Of a stretch of DNA of 7,986 nt, positions 1 through 6,338 are shown piece after piece (position 1 is the stretch's first letter; each line of letters opens with the position of its first letter). Source of the DNA: Sulfurovum sp. (lineage in GTDB: Bacteria; Campylobacterota; Campylobacteria; Campylobacterales; Sulfurovaceae). The DNA lies in contig WGDG01000286.1 in NCBI GenBank assembly GCA_015493425.1, positions 1-7,986 on the forward strand. The letters are read 5' to 3'. The position numbers and the translations under genes were made by a program. Below the pieces are notes generated by a model. The model was not told the origin of the DNA, searched no databases, and saw only the letters and a program-made list of their open reading frames with translations.

Positions 1-1092
1 GCCTACGGGGGCTCCGTATTCATAGAGAAGATGCTCTTCAACGGCTTTAAGCGCAAGGCGCAGGCAAAGATCGAGGATATGGAGAATCTGACGGTTGTAG
101 GTATCACGGCAAGCTACGGTAAGACCAGCATCAAGAATTTTGTGGCACATCTGCTCTCCAGCCGTTACAACACTTACGCCACACCCCGGTCGGTCAATAC
201 GCTTGGGGGTGTGATGAAAGATATTAACGACGATCTTTCGGAAAATACGGAGGTTTATGTGGTTGAGATGGGTGCCAGAGGCGAGGGGGACATTGCCGAG
301 ATCTCTACCTTTGTTAACCCGCATTATGTGGTCGTTGGCAAGATAGGCCCCGCACATATCGAGTACTTCAAAACGATGGAGAACATCCGCAACACCAAGA
401 TGGAGATCATGCAGACCAAGCGTCTGAAAGAGGCATGGATACATGAAAGTGCCATGGTCAAACCCGAAAATGAAAAGGTGCATATTTACGGTACGGGTGA
501 AGTGGCGCAGGAGCACCCAGAGCTGCAGATGCCGGAATTTATCATCAGTGATGTCGAAGCGACACTGGAAGGAATGAGTTTCACTCTCAACGGCACCCGC
601 TATACAGCCAATATTCTTGGCGCGTTCAATGCGATGAACCTTGCCGCAGCCGTGCTTGTGGCAAAAGCGATGGGACTGAGCGAGGAAGAGATACAAAAGG
701 GTCTTTCTACCCTTAAGCCGGTCGACCACCGTCTGCAGCGCATCGATGCCGGTGGCAAAGTGATCCTCGATGACAGCTTCAACGGCAACATTGACGGAAT
801 GATGGCAAGTTTCGATCTGTCGGCAACATATCCCGGCAGAAAAGTCGTCATTACTCCCGGATTGGTAGAGGTAGACGATGCCCTGAATGAACAGGTTGCC
901 AAACGTGCCAATGAAGTGTTTGATGTCGTTGTGGTGACAGGAGATTTAAACTATGCCATTTTTAAAGCACACGTTGACCCTGATAAGTTGGTGAAGCTTG
1001 CCTCCAAAGCGGAGATGGAGCAGATGCTGGTGGAGCAGACGATGCCCGGAGATTTGATCCTCTTCGCCAACGATGCCCCCTCTTTCGTATAA
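1..1092 (+). CDS. murF: MurF-type UDP-MurNAc-tripeptide:D-Ala-D-Ala ligase (5' partial)
   Basis: This is the C-terminal 363 residues of a Mur ligase. The family joins D-Ala-D-Ala to the UDP-MurNAc-tripeptide in the cytoplasm, the last soluble step of the peptidoglycan precursor pathway. The frame is open from the first base, ahead of the ATG at 31 (AYGGSVFIEK precedes that Met), so the true start and N-terminal domain lie outside the window. With window codon 1 as residue 1, the ATP-binding P-loop TASYGKTS is at 36-43. It is followed by PRSVNTLGG, the Mur-type acidic motif EMGARGEGD, GPAHIEYF, the NAMNLAAA helix, and VDHRLQ...LDDSFNGN, the MurF-like join to the C-terminal domain. The end LILFANDAPSFV looks natural. 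MurF is preferred over other Mur ligases because of the DDSFNGN region, but the N-terminal substrate domain that would settle it is missing. The last codons lie inside a long inverted repeat (1081-1207). Confidence 0.87.
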   Translation, partial: AYGGSVFIEKMLFNGFKRKAQAKIEDMENLTVVGITASYGKTSIKNFVAHLLSSRYNTYATPRSVNTLGGVMKDINDDLSENTEVYVVEMGARGEGDIAEISTFVNPHYVVVGKIGPAHIEYFKTMENIRNTKMEIMQTKRLKEAWIHESAMVKPENEKVHIYGTGEVAQEHPELQMPEFIISDVEATLEGMSFTLNGTRYTANILGAFNAMNLAAAVLVAKAMGLSEEEIQKGLSTLKPVDHRLQRIDAGGKVILDDSFNGNIDGMMASFDLSATYPGRKVVITPGLVEVDDALNEQVAKRANEVFDVVVVTGDLNYAIFKAHVDPDKLVKLASKAEMEQMLVEQTMPGDLILFANDAPSFV

Positions 1093-1207
1093 TTTTACGT
1101 CATCTTTGAGCGATCCTCTTCGTTTCGCTTAGTCACTTACTCTTTAGTAAGCTCCTTCGCTCCACTCACGACGATCGTCCAAATCTAACGCAAACTTATA
1201 CGAAAGA
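1081..1207. repeat. 127-bp imperfect palindrome overlapping murF stop
   Basis: The left arm 1081-1118 and the reverse complement of 1170-1207 match at 30 of 38 positions without gaps, starting with 12 identical bases (TCTTTCGTATAA). A perfect 6-bp hairpin, CTTACT-CTTT-AGTAAG (1136-1151), sits almost exactly at the centre, so the whole stretch is one nested inverted repeat. The outer left arm encodes the last three MurF codons and its stop. Several arm mismatches would become G-U pairs in RNA from the minus strand, so it could help end transcripts of the minus-strand META gene as well as murF. No U-run of a classical terminator follows. It could also be a miniature inverted-repeat element or an inverted duplication of the murF 3' end. 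Confidence 0.7.
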
Positions 1208-1226
1208 TTACATTTAAAATTCTTCC

Positions 1227-1263
1227 CACTCGGTTACTAATTGCTCATTGCTCGTTACTCATT
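1227..1263. repeat. Degenerate heptanucleotide tandem repeat
   Basis: Four consecutive 7-bp units can be read from 1234: TTACTAA, TTGCTCA, TTGCTCG, TTACTCA. A weaker fifth unit (CCACTCG) precedes them. The consensus is TTRCTCR on the plus strand, or YGAGYAA on the minus strand. The array begins directly beyond the stop codon of the minus-strand META gene (1265-1267). Together with the palindrome at 1081-1207 it fills the gene-free stretch 1093-1264. Its function is not known to me; heptamer arrays like this commonly arise by slippage. Confidence 0.6.
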
Positions 1264-1264
1264 T

Positions 1265-1687
1265 TCACTCTCCCATCCTCTTAAAAAACAGCTCATGTGA
1301 CTTACTTTTCAATACTATGCCGTCAACACCGTGACGAGAGGCTTTTTCCACGGTGAAACCTTCATCGATGGCCTGGTGCAGGCGTTGGCTGACGAAGCTG
1401 AAGAGGTTTCCGCGGCATGCCATGCGGGTGGTGCGAAGGCGGCTGGTGTAGGTGCCGTCGGCTTTTTTGATCAGTTTGCCATTGATACGGTTACACGCAT
1501 CGAAGCCGTCAATGATCATTTTGGAAGGTTCGAAGTCGAGAATGGCACGGGCTTTGCGTACTTCGTAGCTGTCAAGCTCACGCAGGTGCCAGTCGCCCTG
1601 GAGTTCGTTCAGGTTTGCCGGGGTAGCATAAGTGCTTTGAACAAAGAGTGTTAGTAACGCTATGGTGTAAAAGATGCTGCGCTTCAT
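1265..1687 (-). CDS. Secreted META/HslJ-like domain protein
   Basis: A 140-residue protein with a clear signal peptide: positive MKR, hydrophobic core at residues 5-17, probable cleavage after STYA (21). The mature part is one META-type domain, the fold of E. coli HslJ and of many periplasmic or lipid-anchored proteins. Visible hallmarks are an early GDWHL (31-35), GFDACNRINGKL around 61-72 (compare the family's G-N-x-C-N-x-x-x-G pattern) and TTRMAC at 86-91. Cys65 and Cys91 are the only cysteines and may form a disulfide. The signal peptide ends in Ala with no following Cys, so it is not a lipoprotein. The ATG at 1687 is supported by a GGAGA ribosome site (1695-1699 on the complement), 8 bases from the start. 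The gene is divergent from the exported protein at 1763. META proteins have been linked to heat stress, antibiotic resistance and secretion, but no specific role can be assigned here. Confidence 0.82.
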   Translation of the reverse strand: MKRSIFYTIALLTLFVQSTYATPANLNELQGDWHLRELDSYEVRKARAILDFEPSKMIIDGFDACNRINGKLIKKADGTYTSRLRTTRMACRGNLFSFVSQRLHQAIDEGFTVEKASRHGVDGIVLKSKSHELFFKRMGE

Positions 1688-1718
1688 AGAGCTTTCTCCA
1701 TTTTTGAGGTAGAGTGTG

Positions 1719-1724
1719 TATAAT
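1719..1724 (+). promoter_or_regulatory. Candidate -10 box for the 1763 gene
   Basis: A perfect TATAAT lies in the 75-bp divergent intergenic region, which would place transcription start near 1731, about 30 bases before the chosen ATG at 1763. No -35 hexamer is found at 16-18 bp spacing. Campylobacterota housekeeping promoters often lack a conserved -35, so this is not disqualifying. The minus-strand META gene must have its own promoter in the same interval; none is clear. Confidence 0.45.
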
Positions 1725-1762
1725 GGGTAAAACTATACAGAATGACAGTTAACGGAGCGTAT

Positions 1763-2557
1763 ATGAAGACAATAGCAGGGATACTTTTTGTTTCAGTATG
1801 GCTTATGGGGGCGTCGTTGAACATTTCGCAGCAGCAGGCAGCCTATATTGCGAAGAAGATATGGCAGAACGAAGGTGCAGGTAAAGACAAATATCTTGTA
1901 TGGTGGAACAAGGGAGAGGATTTCGCTTCCGTAGGCATTGGGCATTTTATTTGGTTTCCGAAGGGGCATACGGAACGCTTCAGAGAAGTTTTTCCCATGG
2001 TAGTGGCCTATATGCAGCAACAGGGTGTGACAATGCCTATATGGCTGACCCCGGAAACAGACTTACCATGGCAGACAAAAGAGGCGTTTTTCAAAGCCAA
2101 AAACACCAAAACCAAACGTTACCGTGAACTCTTTTCCTTCTTAAAGAGGACCATGCCGCAGCAGGCAGCGTTTATGGCACAGCGCACAGCCAATGCCCTG
2201 CCGCAGATGCTTGAGAACATTGACGATCCGAAAAAAGCGGATGTCATCAAACGTAGGTTCGAGCATATGCTCTACAAAAAAGATGGCAGTATTGATGAGA
2301 GGGGACTCTACATTCTCATTGACTATACCAATTTCAAAGGCGAAGGTACACTTGAGAGTGAACGCTACAAAGGGCAGGGGTGGGGACTGCTACAGGTGCT
2401 CGAACACTTCAATGAAAAGAGTCCGAACAAATACAGAGCATTTTCCAATGCTGCCAAATCAATGCTGGACAGGCGTATCAGAAACTCTCCACCGGCAAGG
2501 GGAGAAGAACGGTGGCGAAAAGGGTGGCATGTGCGGCTCGATACTTATTGGAAGTAA
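1763..2557 (+). CDS. Exported protein of unknown function, possibly lysozyme-like
   Basis: I do not recognise a named family. The ATG at 1763 is preferred over the in-frame ATG at 1742 because GGAG (1754-1757) sits 5 bases before it and because the protein then starts with a normal signal peptide (MKTIAGILFVSVWLMGA, cleavage near 17). The product is 264 residues and would be periplasmic or secreted. The mature N-terminus contains KIWQNEG (Glu37) followed 21 residues later by GIGH (58-61), then FIWFP. This resembles the catalytic Glu and TIGIGH segment of T4-type (GH24) lysozymes, with Ser56 at the position of the family Thr. A later segment, DYTNFKGEG...GQGWGLLQVL, looks strongly constrained. 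The C-terminus is rich in Arg and Trp. No other transmembrane segment is visible. Peptidoglycan cleavage is an inference from this short signature only; the export signal and gene call are firm. Confidence 0.8.
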   Translation: MKTIAGILFVSVWLMGASLNISQQQAAYIAKKIWQNEGAGKDKYLVWWNKGEDFASVGIGHFIWFPKGHTERFREVFPMVVAYMQQQGVTMPIWLTPETDLPWQTKEAFFKAKNTKTKRYRELFSFLKRTMPQQAAFMAQRTANALPQMLENIDDPKKADVIKRRFEHMLYKKDGSIDERGLYILIDYTNFKGEGTLESERYKGQGWGLLQVLEHFNEKSPNKYRAFSNAAKSMLDRRIRNSPPARGEERWRKGWHVRLDTYWK

Positions 2558-2638
2558 TGTTTTAAATATAATATATTATTATATCTTTAAGAAGAACTAA
2601 TACATTATTTTAGAAATCAGCTCCCTTTTAGTACAAAA

Positions 2639-2653
2639 CGATAAAATTTATCG
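2639..2653. promoter_or_regulatory. Perfect 15-bp palindrome, candidate operator
   Basis: CGATAAAATTTATCG is a perfect inverted repeat (7-bp arms around a central A) in the AT-rich 163-bp leader (2558-2720) upstream of the GTPase-cyclase pair. The size and symmetry fit a dimeric regulator site. The same leader carries a 10-bp direct repeat, TTTAGTACAA, at 2627-2636 and 2708-2717, the first just before the palindrome and the second just before the GTPase start codon. No regulator gene is adjacent, and no confident -10/-35 pair could be chosen in such AT-rich DNA. Confidence 0.4.
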
Positions 2654-2720
2654 GATAGATAGATTAAATAGGTTATTTTAAAAAAATATTAGAGCATTTT
2701 AACAAGGTTTAGTACAACAT

Positions 2721-3197
2721 ATGATACGGAAAAAAATTCTATTGCTCGGCGATTTCAATGTTGGAAAAACAAGCCTTATCAAACGCTATATCGATAATAC
2801 ATTTGATGACAAGTATTTAACGACCATCGGGGTAAAAATATCGAAAAAGTTTTTATCTGTGGGCTCGATTGAATGTGAATTGATCATTTGGGATGTAGAG
2901 GGGGCGACACCCCAGAAAAGAATACCCGAACAGTATCTGGTCGGTGCAAGCGGTGCTATTATCGTTGCTGATTGTAACAGAGAAGAAACGATGGTGAATC
3001 TCGAAGAGCATATCAAGCATTTTAAAGCAGTGAACCCTAACGGGAAATACGTTGTCGCCTACAACAAATCAGACCTCTTGACACCGCAGCAGCGGGAACA
3101 TTTTCAGATGGTACCGGGAGGGGTTTTGACATCTGCAAAAAAGGGTGATCATGTCAATCAGCTTTTTGGTACCCTTGCAAAGGAAATACTCTCATGA
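2721..3197 (+). CDS. Small Ras/Rab-like GTPase
   Basis: A compact 158-residue single-domain GTPase of the Ras superfamily, presumably a cytoplasmic GTP/GDP switch. All nucleotide-binding motifs are visible: G1 GDFNVGKT (10-17), G2 Thr35 in TTIGV, G3 WDVEG (57-61), G4 NKSD (115-118) and G5 SAK (138-140). The TIGV and WD-x-x-G context is more like eukaryotic Rab/Ras than like Era, Der or translation GTPases. The residue after DxxG, normally the catalytic Gln (Ras Gln61), is Ala62, so intrinsic hydrolysis may be slow or may depend on a partner. There is no C-terminal lipidation cysteine, signal peptide or membrane segment. The ribosome site is weak and distant (AAGG at 2704-2707). The stop overlaps the start of the diguanylate cyclase gene by 4 bases (ATGA), indicating translational coupling and a shared task. 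No MglB/roadblock-type partner is encoded in the window. Confidence 0.88.
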   Translation: MIRKKILLLGDFNVGKTSLIKRYIDNTFDDKYLTTIGVKISKKFLSVGSIECELIIWDVEGATPQKRIPEQYLVGASGAIIVADCNREETMVNLEEHIKHFKAVNPNGKYVVAYNKSDLLTPQQREHFQMVPGGVLTSAKKGDHVNQLFGTLAKEILS

Positions 3198-4372
3198 AAA
3201 ATATTCAGATCATTCTCAATGCTATTCTTTCACAGGATGTGTTTGAATATATTTTGATCGACAGGGCATATCGTATAACAGATTTTTCAGAAAACATTAC
3301 CAGATATTTCGGAAAAAATGTTCATCGTGATGATGATATTCGGGACTATTTACCGGAAATTGTAGGCTATGAAGACCGGATCGAAACCGTGTTGGAAGAT
3401 GAAAAAAACCGGTATGTGCTTGAAACCGTGTATAAAAATGATTACTACATCAACATCCATCTGGAGCACTACAGTAAAGATAAAGTATTGATACTGCTTC
3501 ATAATACCACTGAGATCACTTTGTCTAAACTGGAACTGCTGCAGTACAGCAATGACAATCAGCTGCTTTTTAATACGATCAAAAAGATTCTTGACAGTCA
3601 GGATAATCTTCTTGTCGTAACCAGTAACAATAAGATTGAATATGCCAACAAAAAATTTCTTGAATATTTCAGTCTGAAAAGTCTGGATGAACTCAAAGAG
3701 AGAAACGAAAACAACTTTTCGATCACTTCCCTTCCTGTCCGCAGTTTTGATGCACTTTACGAATATGCAAAAGAGGAAGAAAAAGAGTTGACAATAGGTG
3801 AAGACACCTTTCTTGTCAAGGCGACCCTGCTGGAAAAAACCTATAAACTGTTTACCTTTTCAAAAATAACGAAACTTTGTGATATGAATCGTGCGCTTGA
3901 AGAGAAGATTAACCGAGATCCATTGACCGGACTTTACCGAAAATCCTACTTTGATGAAAAACTTGCTGAAGCGTTGGAATATGATCAGTCCGTGACACTT
4001 GTGATCGCGGATATTGACAATTTTAAAGCGATCAATGACCGTTACGGACATCTTGTCGGAGACAAGGTGCTGAAAGAGTCTGCCGACCTTATCGGCAGTC
4101 AACTGCGTGACAATGATCTATTCGCCAGATGGGGAGGAGAAGAGTTTCTTATACTTTTCAAGTGCAGCAAGCAGGAAAAAATTGTAGAAAAGATTGAAAA
4201 AATAAGAGAGATGGTAGATACACATGTTTTTGACGGTGCCGGACATCTTACTGTCAGTTTCGGCGTAGCGACATCGAAAGAAAACGATACGGTATATTCT
4301 TTACTGGAAAGGGCGGATAAAGCGCTTTATCTTGCCAAGAAAAAGGGTAAGAATATGGTTGTTGTAGGTTAA
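3194..4372 (+). CDS. PAS-PAS-GGDEF diguanylate cyclase
   Basis: A 392-residue cytoplasmic protein expected to make c-di-GMP from two GTP. The C-terminal GGDEF domain starts near NRDPLTGLYRKSYF (240 on). It has the metal-binding segment ADIDNFKAINDRYGH (Asp273), the active-site GGEEF at 314-318, and an intact inhibitory site RDND at 305-308, exactly five residues upstream, so product feedback inhibition is expected. The chain ends with the usual RADKALYLAKKKGKN. The N-terminal 225 residues look like two PAS-type sensor domains: about 12-108, and about 125-225, where LLVVTSNNKIEYANKKFLEYF is typical. A short helix (about 226-240) joins them to the catalytic domain. No membrane segment is present and no cofactor ligand is obvious. 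AAGGA (3180-3184) lies 9 bases before the ATG, which overlaps the GTPase stop. PAS assignment rests on pattern only; the cyclase call is firm. Confidence 0.92.
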   Translation: MKNIQIILNAILSQDVFEYILIDRAYRITDFSENITRYFGKNVHRDDDIRDYLPEIVGYEDRIETVLEDEKNRYVLETVYKNDYYINIHLEHYSKDKVLILLHNTTEITLSKLELLQYSNDNQLLFNTIKKILDSQDNLLVVTSNNKIEYANKKFLEYFSLKSLDELKERNENNFSITSLPVRSFDALYEYAKEEEKELTIGEDTFLVKATLLEKTYKLFTFSKITKLCDMNRALEEKINRDPLTGLYRKSYFDEKLAEALEYDQSVTLVIADIDNFKAINDRYGHLVGDKVLKESADLIGSQLRDNDLFARWGGEEFLILFKCSKQEKIVEKIEKIREMVDTHVFDGAGHLTVSFGVATSKENDTVYSLLERADKALYLAKKKGKNMVVVG

Positions 4373-4395
4373 TTTATACTTGTTCAGGATTTTAA

Positions 4396-6267
4396 ATGCA
4401 TATTTCATATTACCTTGACCGTATCAGTAAATATGCCGGACTTTTTGCTGCTGTACTGGTTGTTGCTCTTTCACTTCTGGTAGCTTATGATGCAATGATG
4501 CGCTACCTTTTTTCTGCGGGCTCGATCGCTTTGCAGGAGGTAGAGTGGCATCTGTACGATATGGTCTTTCTGCTGGGGCTCAGTTATGCGCTTAAACACG
4601 GCAAGCATGTGAGAGTGGATATCTTCTTCGAGCGCTATTCGCACGATACGAAGATGGTTGTGCAGATTCTTTCGATGCTGCTGTTGCTGCTGCCCTTTGC
4701 CGCACTTTTTACCATCGATGCCTACGATATGGCGCTTCAGAGTTATCTGCAGCATGAAGTCTCTCCAGACCCAGGTGGACTTGGTGCGCGCTGGTTCATC
4801 AAGGGAGTGTTGGTGCTTTCCTTTGTACTGCTGATGTTGCAGGGGCTGAGTGAAGTACTCAAGGCATACCATCAGCTTGAAAACGAAACAGTGCTCTGGC
4901 GCGTGCTTGGTGTCGTAGCACTGCTTGGCGGGCTTGTCTATGCAGCGTGGTACCATCGTATGGCATTCTGGGTAGATCCTGTCTTTTTGATGTTTTCACT
5001 GGCGCTCTTTTTGCTGCTTAGCGGTTTTCAAGTGGCGTTCGTCTTTGGCGGTGTGGCACTCTTTTTTGCGCTTATCTCCGATGAGGTGGGACTGCATGTG
5101 CTGGAGATGCTGCCCTACCGTACCTATGGCATTATGGGCAATGTAACCCTGATGGCAGTACCTTTGTTCATCTTTATGGGGCTGATTCTCGAAAAATCGA
5201 AGATGGCGGAAGAGTTACTTCATTCAATGGGGAAACTCTTTGGATCGGTACGGGGAGGACTTGCTGTTTCGGTAGTGCTTGTGGGTGCCATTTTGGCGGC
5301 AAGTACTGGTATTGTCGGGGCATCGGTAGTGATGATGAGCCTTATTGCCCTGCCTCTGATGCTCAAGCAGGGCTACTCTCCGGCACTTTCAAGCGGAGCC
5401 ATCGCAGCCAGCGGTACACTTGGACAGCTTATTCCTCCCTCTATTGTTCTCATTGTACTGGGTGACCAGATGCATCTGAGTGTAGGTGATCTCTTCAAGG
5501 CGGCAGTCGTGCCCGGATTGCTGCTTATTGTTTTGTATGTTGTGTATATTCTCGGGTTTGCGTGGCTTAAAAAAGATGCTGCTCCGGCCATTATTTCTGA
5601 TGAGCCTTATACAGTGGTAGCCAGAAGTGCGTTCAAAGCCATCATACCGCCGTTACTGCTTATTGGTGCAGTGCTTGGCTCCATTTTTGCCGGTATCGCA
5701 TCGCCTACCGAATCAGCGGCCATTGGTGTGCTTGGCGGTATGGCACTGGCAGCCTATAACAGGGTGATGAGCTTCGAGCTGCTGCGCTACGCAGCGGTGG
5801 AGACGGTCAAGCTGACTGCTATGATCTTCATGATCCTTATTGGTGCAACTGCATTTTCACTGGTATTCAATGAACTTGGCGGCGGAGAGATGGCACTGCA
5901 TTTCTTTACCGGAGAGATCGGTGACAAATGGATGTTTATCCTGATCGCTATGGCGGTGATTTTTATGCTGGGCTTCTTCATCGACTTTATTGAGATCGCC
6001 TTTGTGGTTGTGCCCATTCTTGTACCAATCGTAGCCAGTTTCAGCATTGACCCGATCTGGTTTGCCATACTCATTGCTATGAACCTTCAGGCAAGCTTTC
6101 TTACACCTCCCTTTGGCTTTGCACTTTTCTATCTAAAAGGGGCAGCGGGAGACAAAGTGACGACCGGTGCCATCTATAAAGGGGTTATTCCGTTTATTGT
6201 GCTGCAGCTTATAGCTCTCTTGATTATTGTACTCTTTCCGGGACTGATCTATCTGTTTGGGAAGTAG
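4396..6267 (+). CDS. TRAP transporter fused permease (DctQ-DctM)
   Basis: A 623-residue inner-membrane protein combining both TRAP permease subunits. TRAP systems import organic acids and related solutes using an ion gradient and a periplasmic binding protein (DctP). Residues 1 to about 160 are the small DctQ part with four hydrophobic segments; ALQEVEWHLYD, the GKHVRVDIF loop and SPDPGGLGARW-IK are typical of this subunit. An extra hydrophobic segment (about 165-185) links to the large DctM part (about 190-623). DctM hallmarks are GIVGASVVMMSLIALP (305 on), SGTLGQLIPPS (339-349) and SPTESAA (436 on). The total is about the sum of the separate subunits, so the fusion looks complete. AGGA (4386-4389) lies 6 bases before the ATG. 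The gene is 23 bp after the cyclase and could share its transcript. No DctP gene is present, and the substrate cannot be told from sequence. The SPDPGG motif recalls the mannitol/chloroaromatic-type TRAP permeases. Confidence 0.93.
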   Translation: MHISYYLDRISKYAGLFAAVLVVALSLLVAYDAMMRYLFSAGSIALQEVEWHLYDMVFLLGLSYALKHGKHVRVDIFFERYSHDTKMVVQILSMLLLLLPFAALFTIDAYDMALQSYLQHEVSPDPGGLGARWFIKGVLVLSFVLLMLQGLSEVLKAYHQLENETVLWRVLGVVALLGGLVYAAWYHRMAFWVDPVFLMFSLALFLLLSGFQVAFVFGGVALFFALISDEVGLHVLEMLPYRTYGIMGNVTLMAVPLFIFMGLILEKSKMAEELLHSMGKLFGSVRGGLAVSVVLVGAILAASTGIVGASVVMMSLIALPLMLKQGYSPALSSGAIAASGTLGQLIPPSIVLIVLGDQMHLSVGDLFKAAVVPGLLLIVLYVVYILGFAWLKKDAAPAIISDEPYTVVARSAFKAIIPPLLLIGAVLGSIFAGIASPTESAAIGVLGGMALAAYNRVMSFELLRYAAVETVKLTAMIFMILIGATAFSLVFNELGGGEMALHFFTGEIGDKWMFILIAMAVIFMLGFFIDFIEIAFVVVPILVPIVASFSIDPIWFAILIAMNLQASFLTPPFGFALFYLKGAAGDKVTTGAIYKGVIPFIVLQLIALLIIVLFPGLIYLFGK

Positions 6268-6323
6268 AGGCATATGCCTCAGATATGAAAAAGCGGAGGG
6301 CTTAAACGGTGTAAGACACCGTT
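6267..6323. terminator. Convergent intergenic region with two inverted repeats
   Basis: Between the converging TRAP permease and surface-protein genes there is a perfect 14-bp palindrome, GAGGCATATGCCTC (6267-6280), which starts at the last base of the permease stop. Then comes a hairpin with 8-bp perfect arms, AACGGTGT (6305-6312) and ACACCGTT (6316-6323), around an AAG loop. Their position suggests bidirectional transcription termination. Neither is followed by a strong U-run on either strand (only TTTAAG on the minus strand), so the terminator call is moderate. Confidence 0.5.
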
Positions 6324-6338
6324 CTCTCATTGATATGG

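Noticed and set aside
1331..1654. Plus-strand frame of 107 residues opposite the META gene
   Set aside because: It lies wholly inside the META gene, which has a signal peptide, ribosome site and family motifs; this frame has none.
1704..1724. TTGAGG as a -35 box paired with the TATAAT at 1719
   Set aside because: The spacing is only 9 bp, far from the needed 16-18.
1742..1762. Earlier in-frame ATG for the exported protein
   Set aside because: It would put seven residues before the signal peptide and has no ribosome site; GGAG fits the ATG at 1763.
2567..2583. TATAATA/TATTATA hairpin after the exported-protein gene as a terminator
   Set aside because: The stem is only seven A-T pairs with no U-run, so it is too weak to support; it may just be AT-rich DNA.
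4375..4380. TATACT as a promoter for the TRAP gene
   Set aside because: Transcription would start at about the ribosome site, leaving almost no leader, and no -35 is visible.
4471..4956. Minus-strand frame of 161 residues inside the TRAP permease gene
   Set aside because: It lies antisense to a clear membrane protein and shows no family motif or ribosome site.
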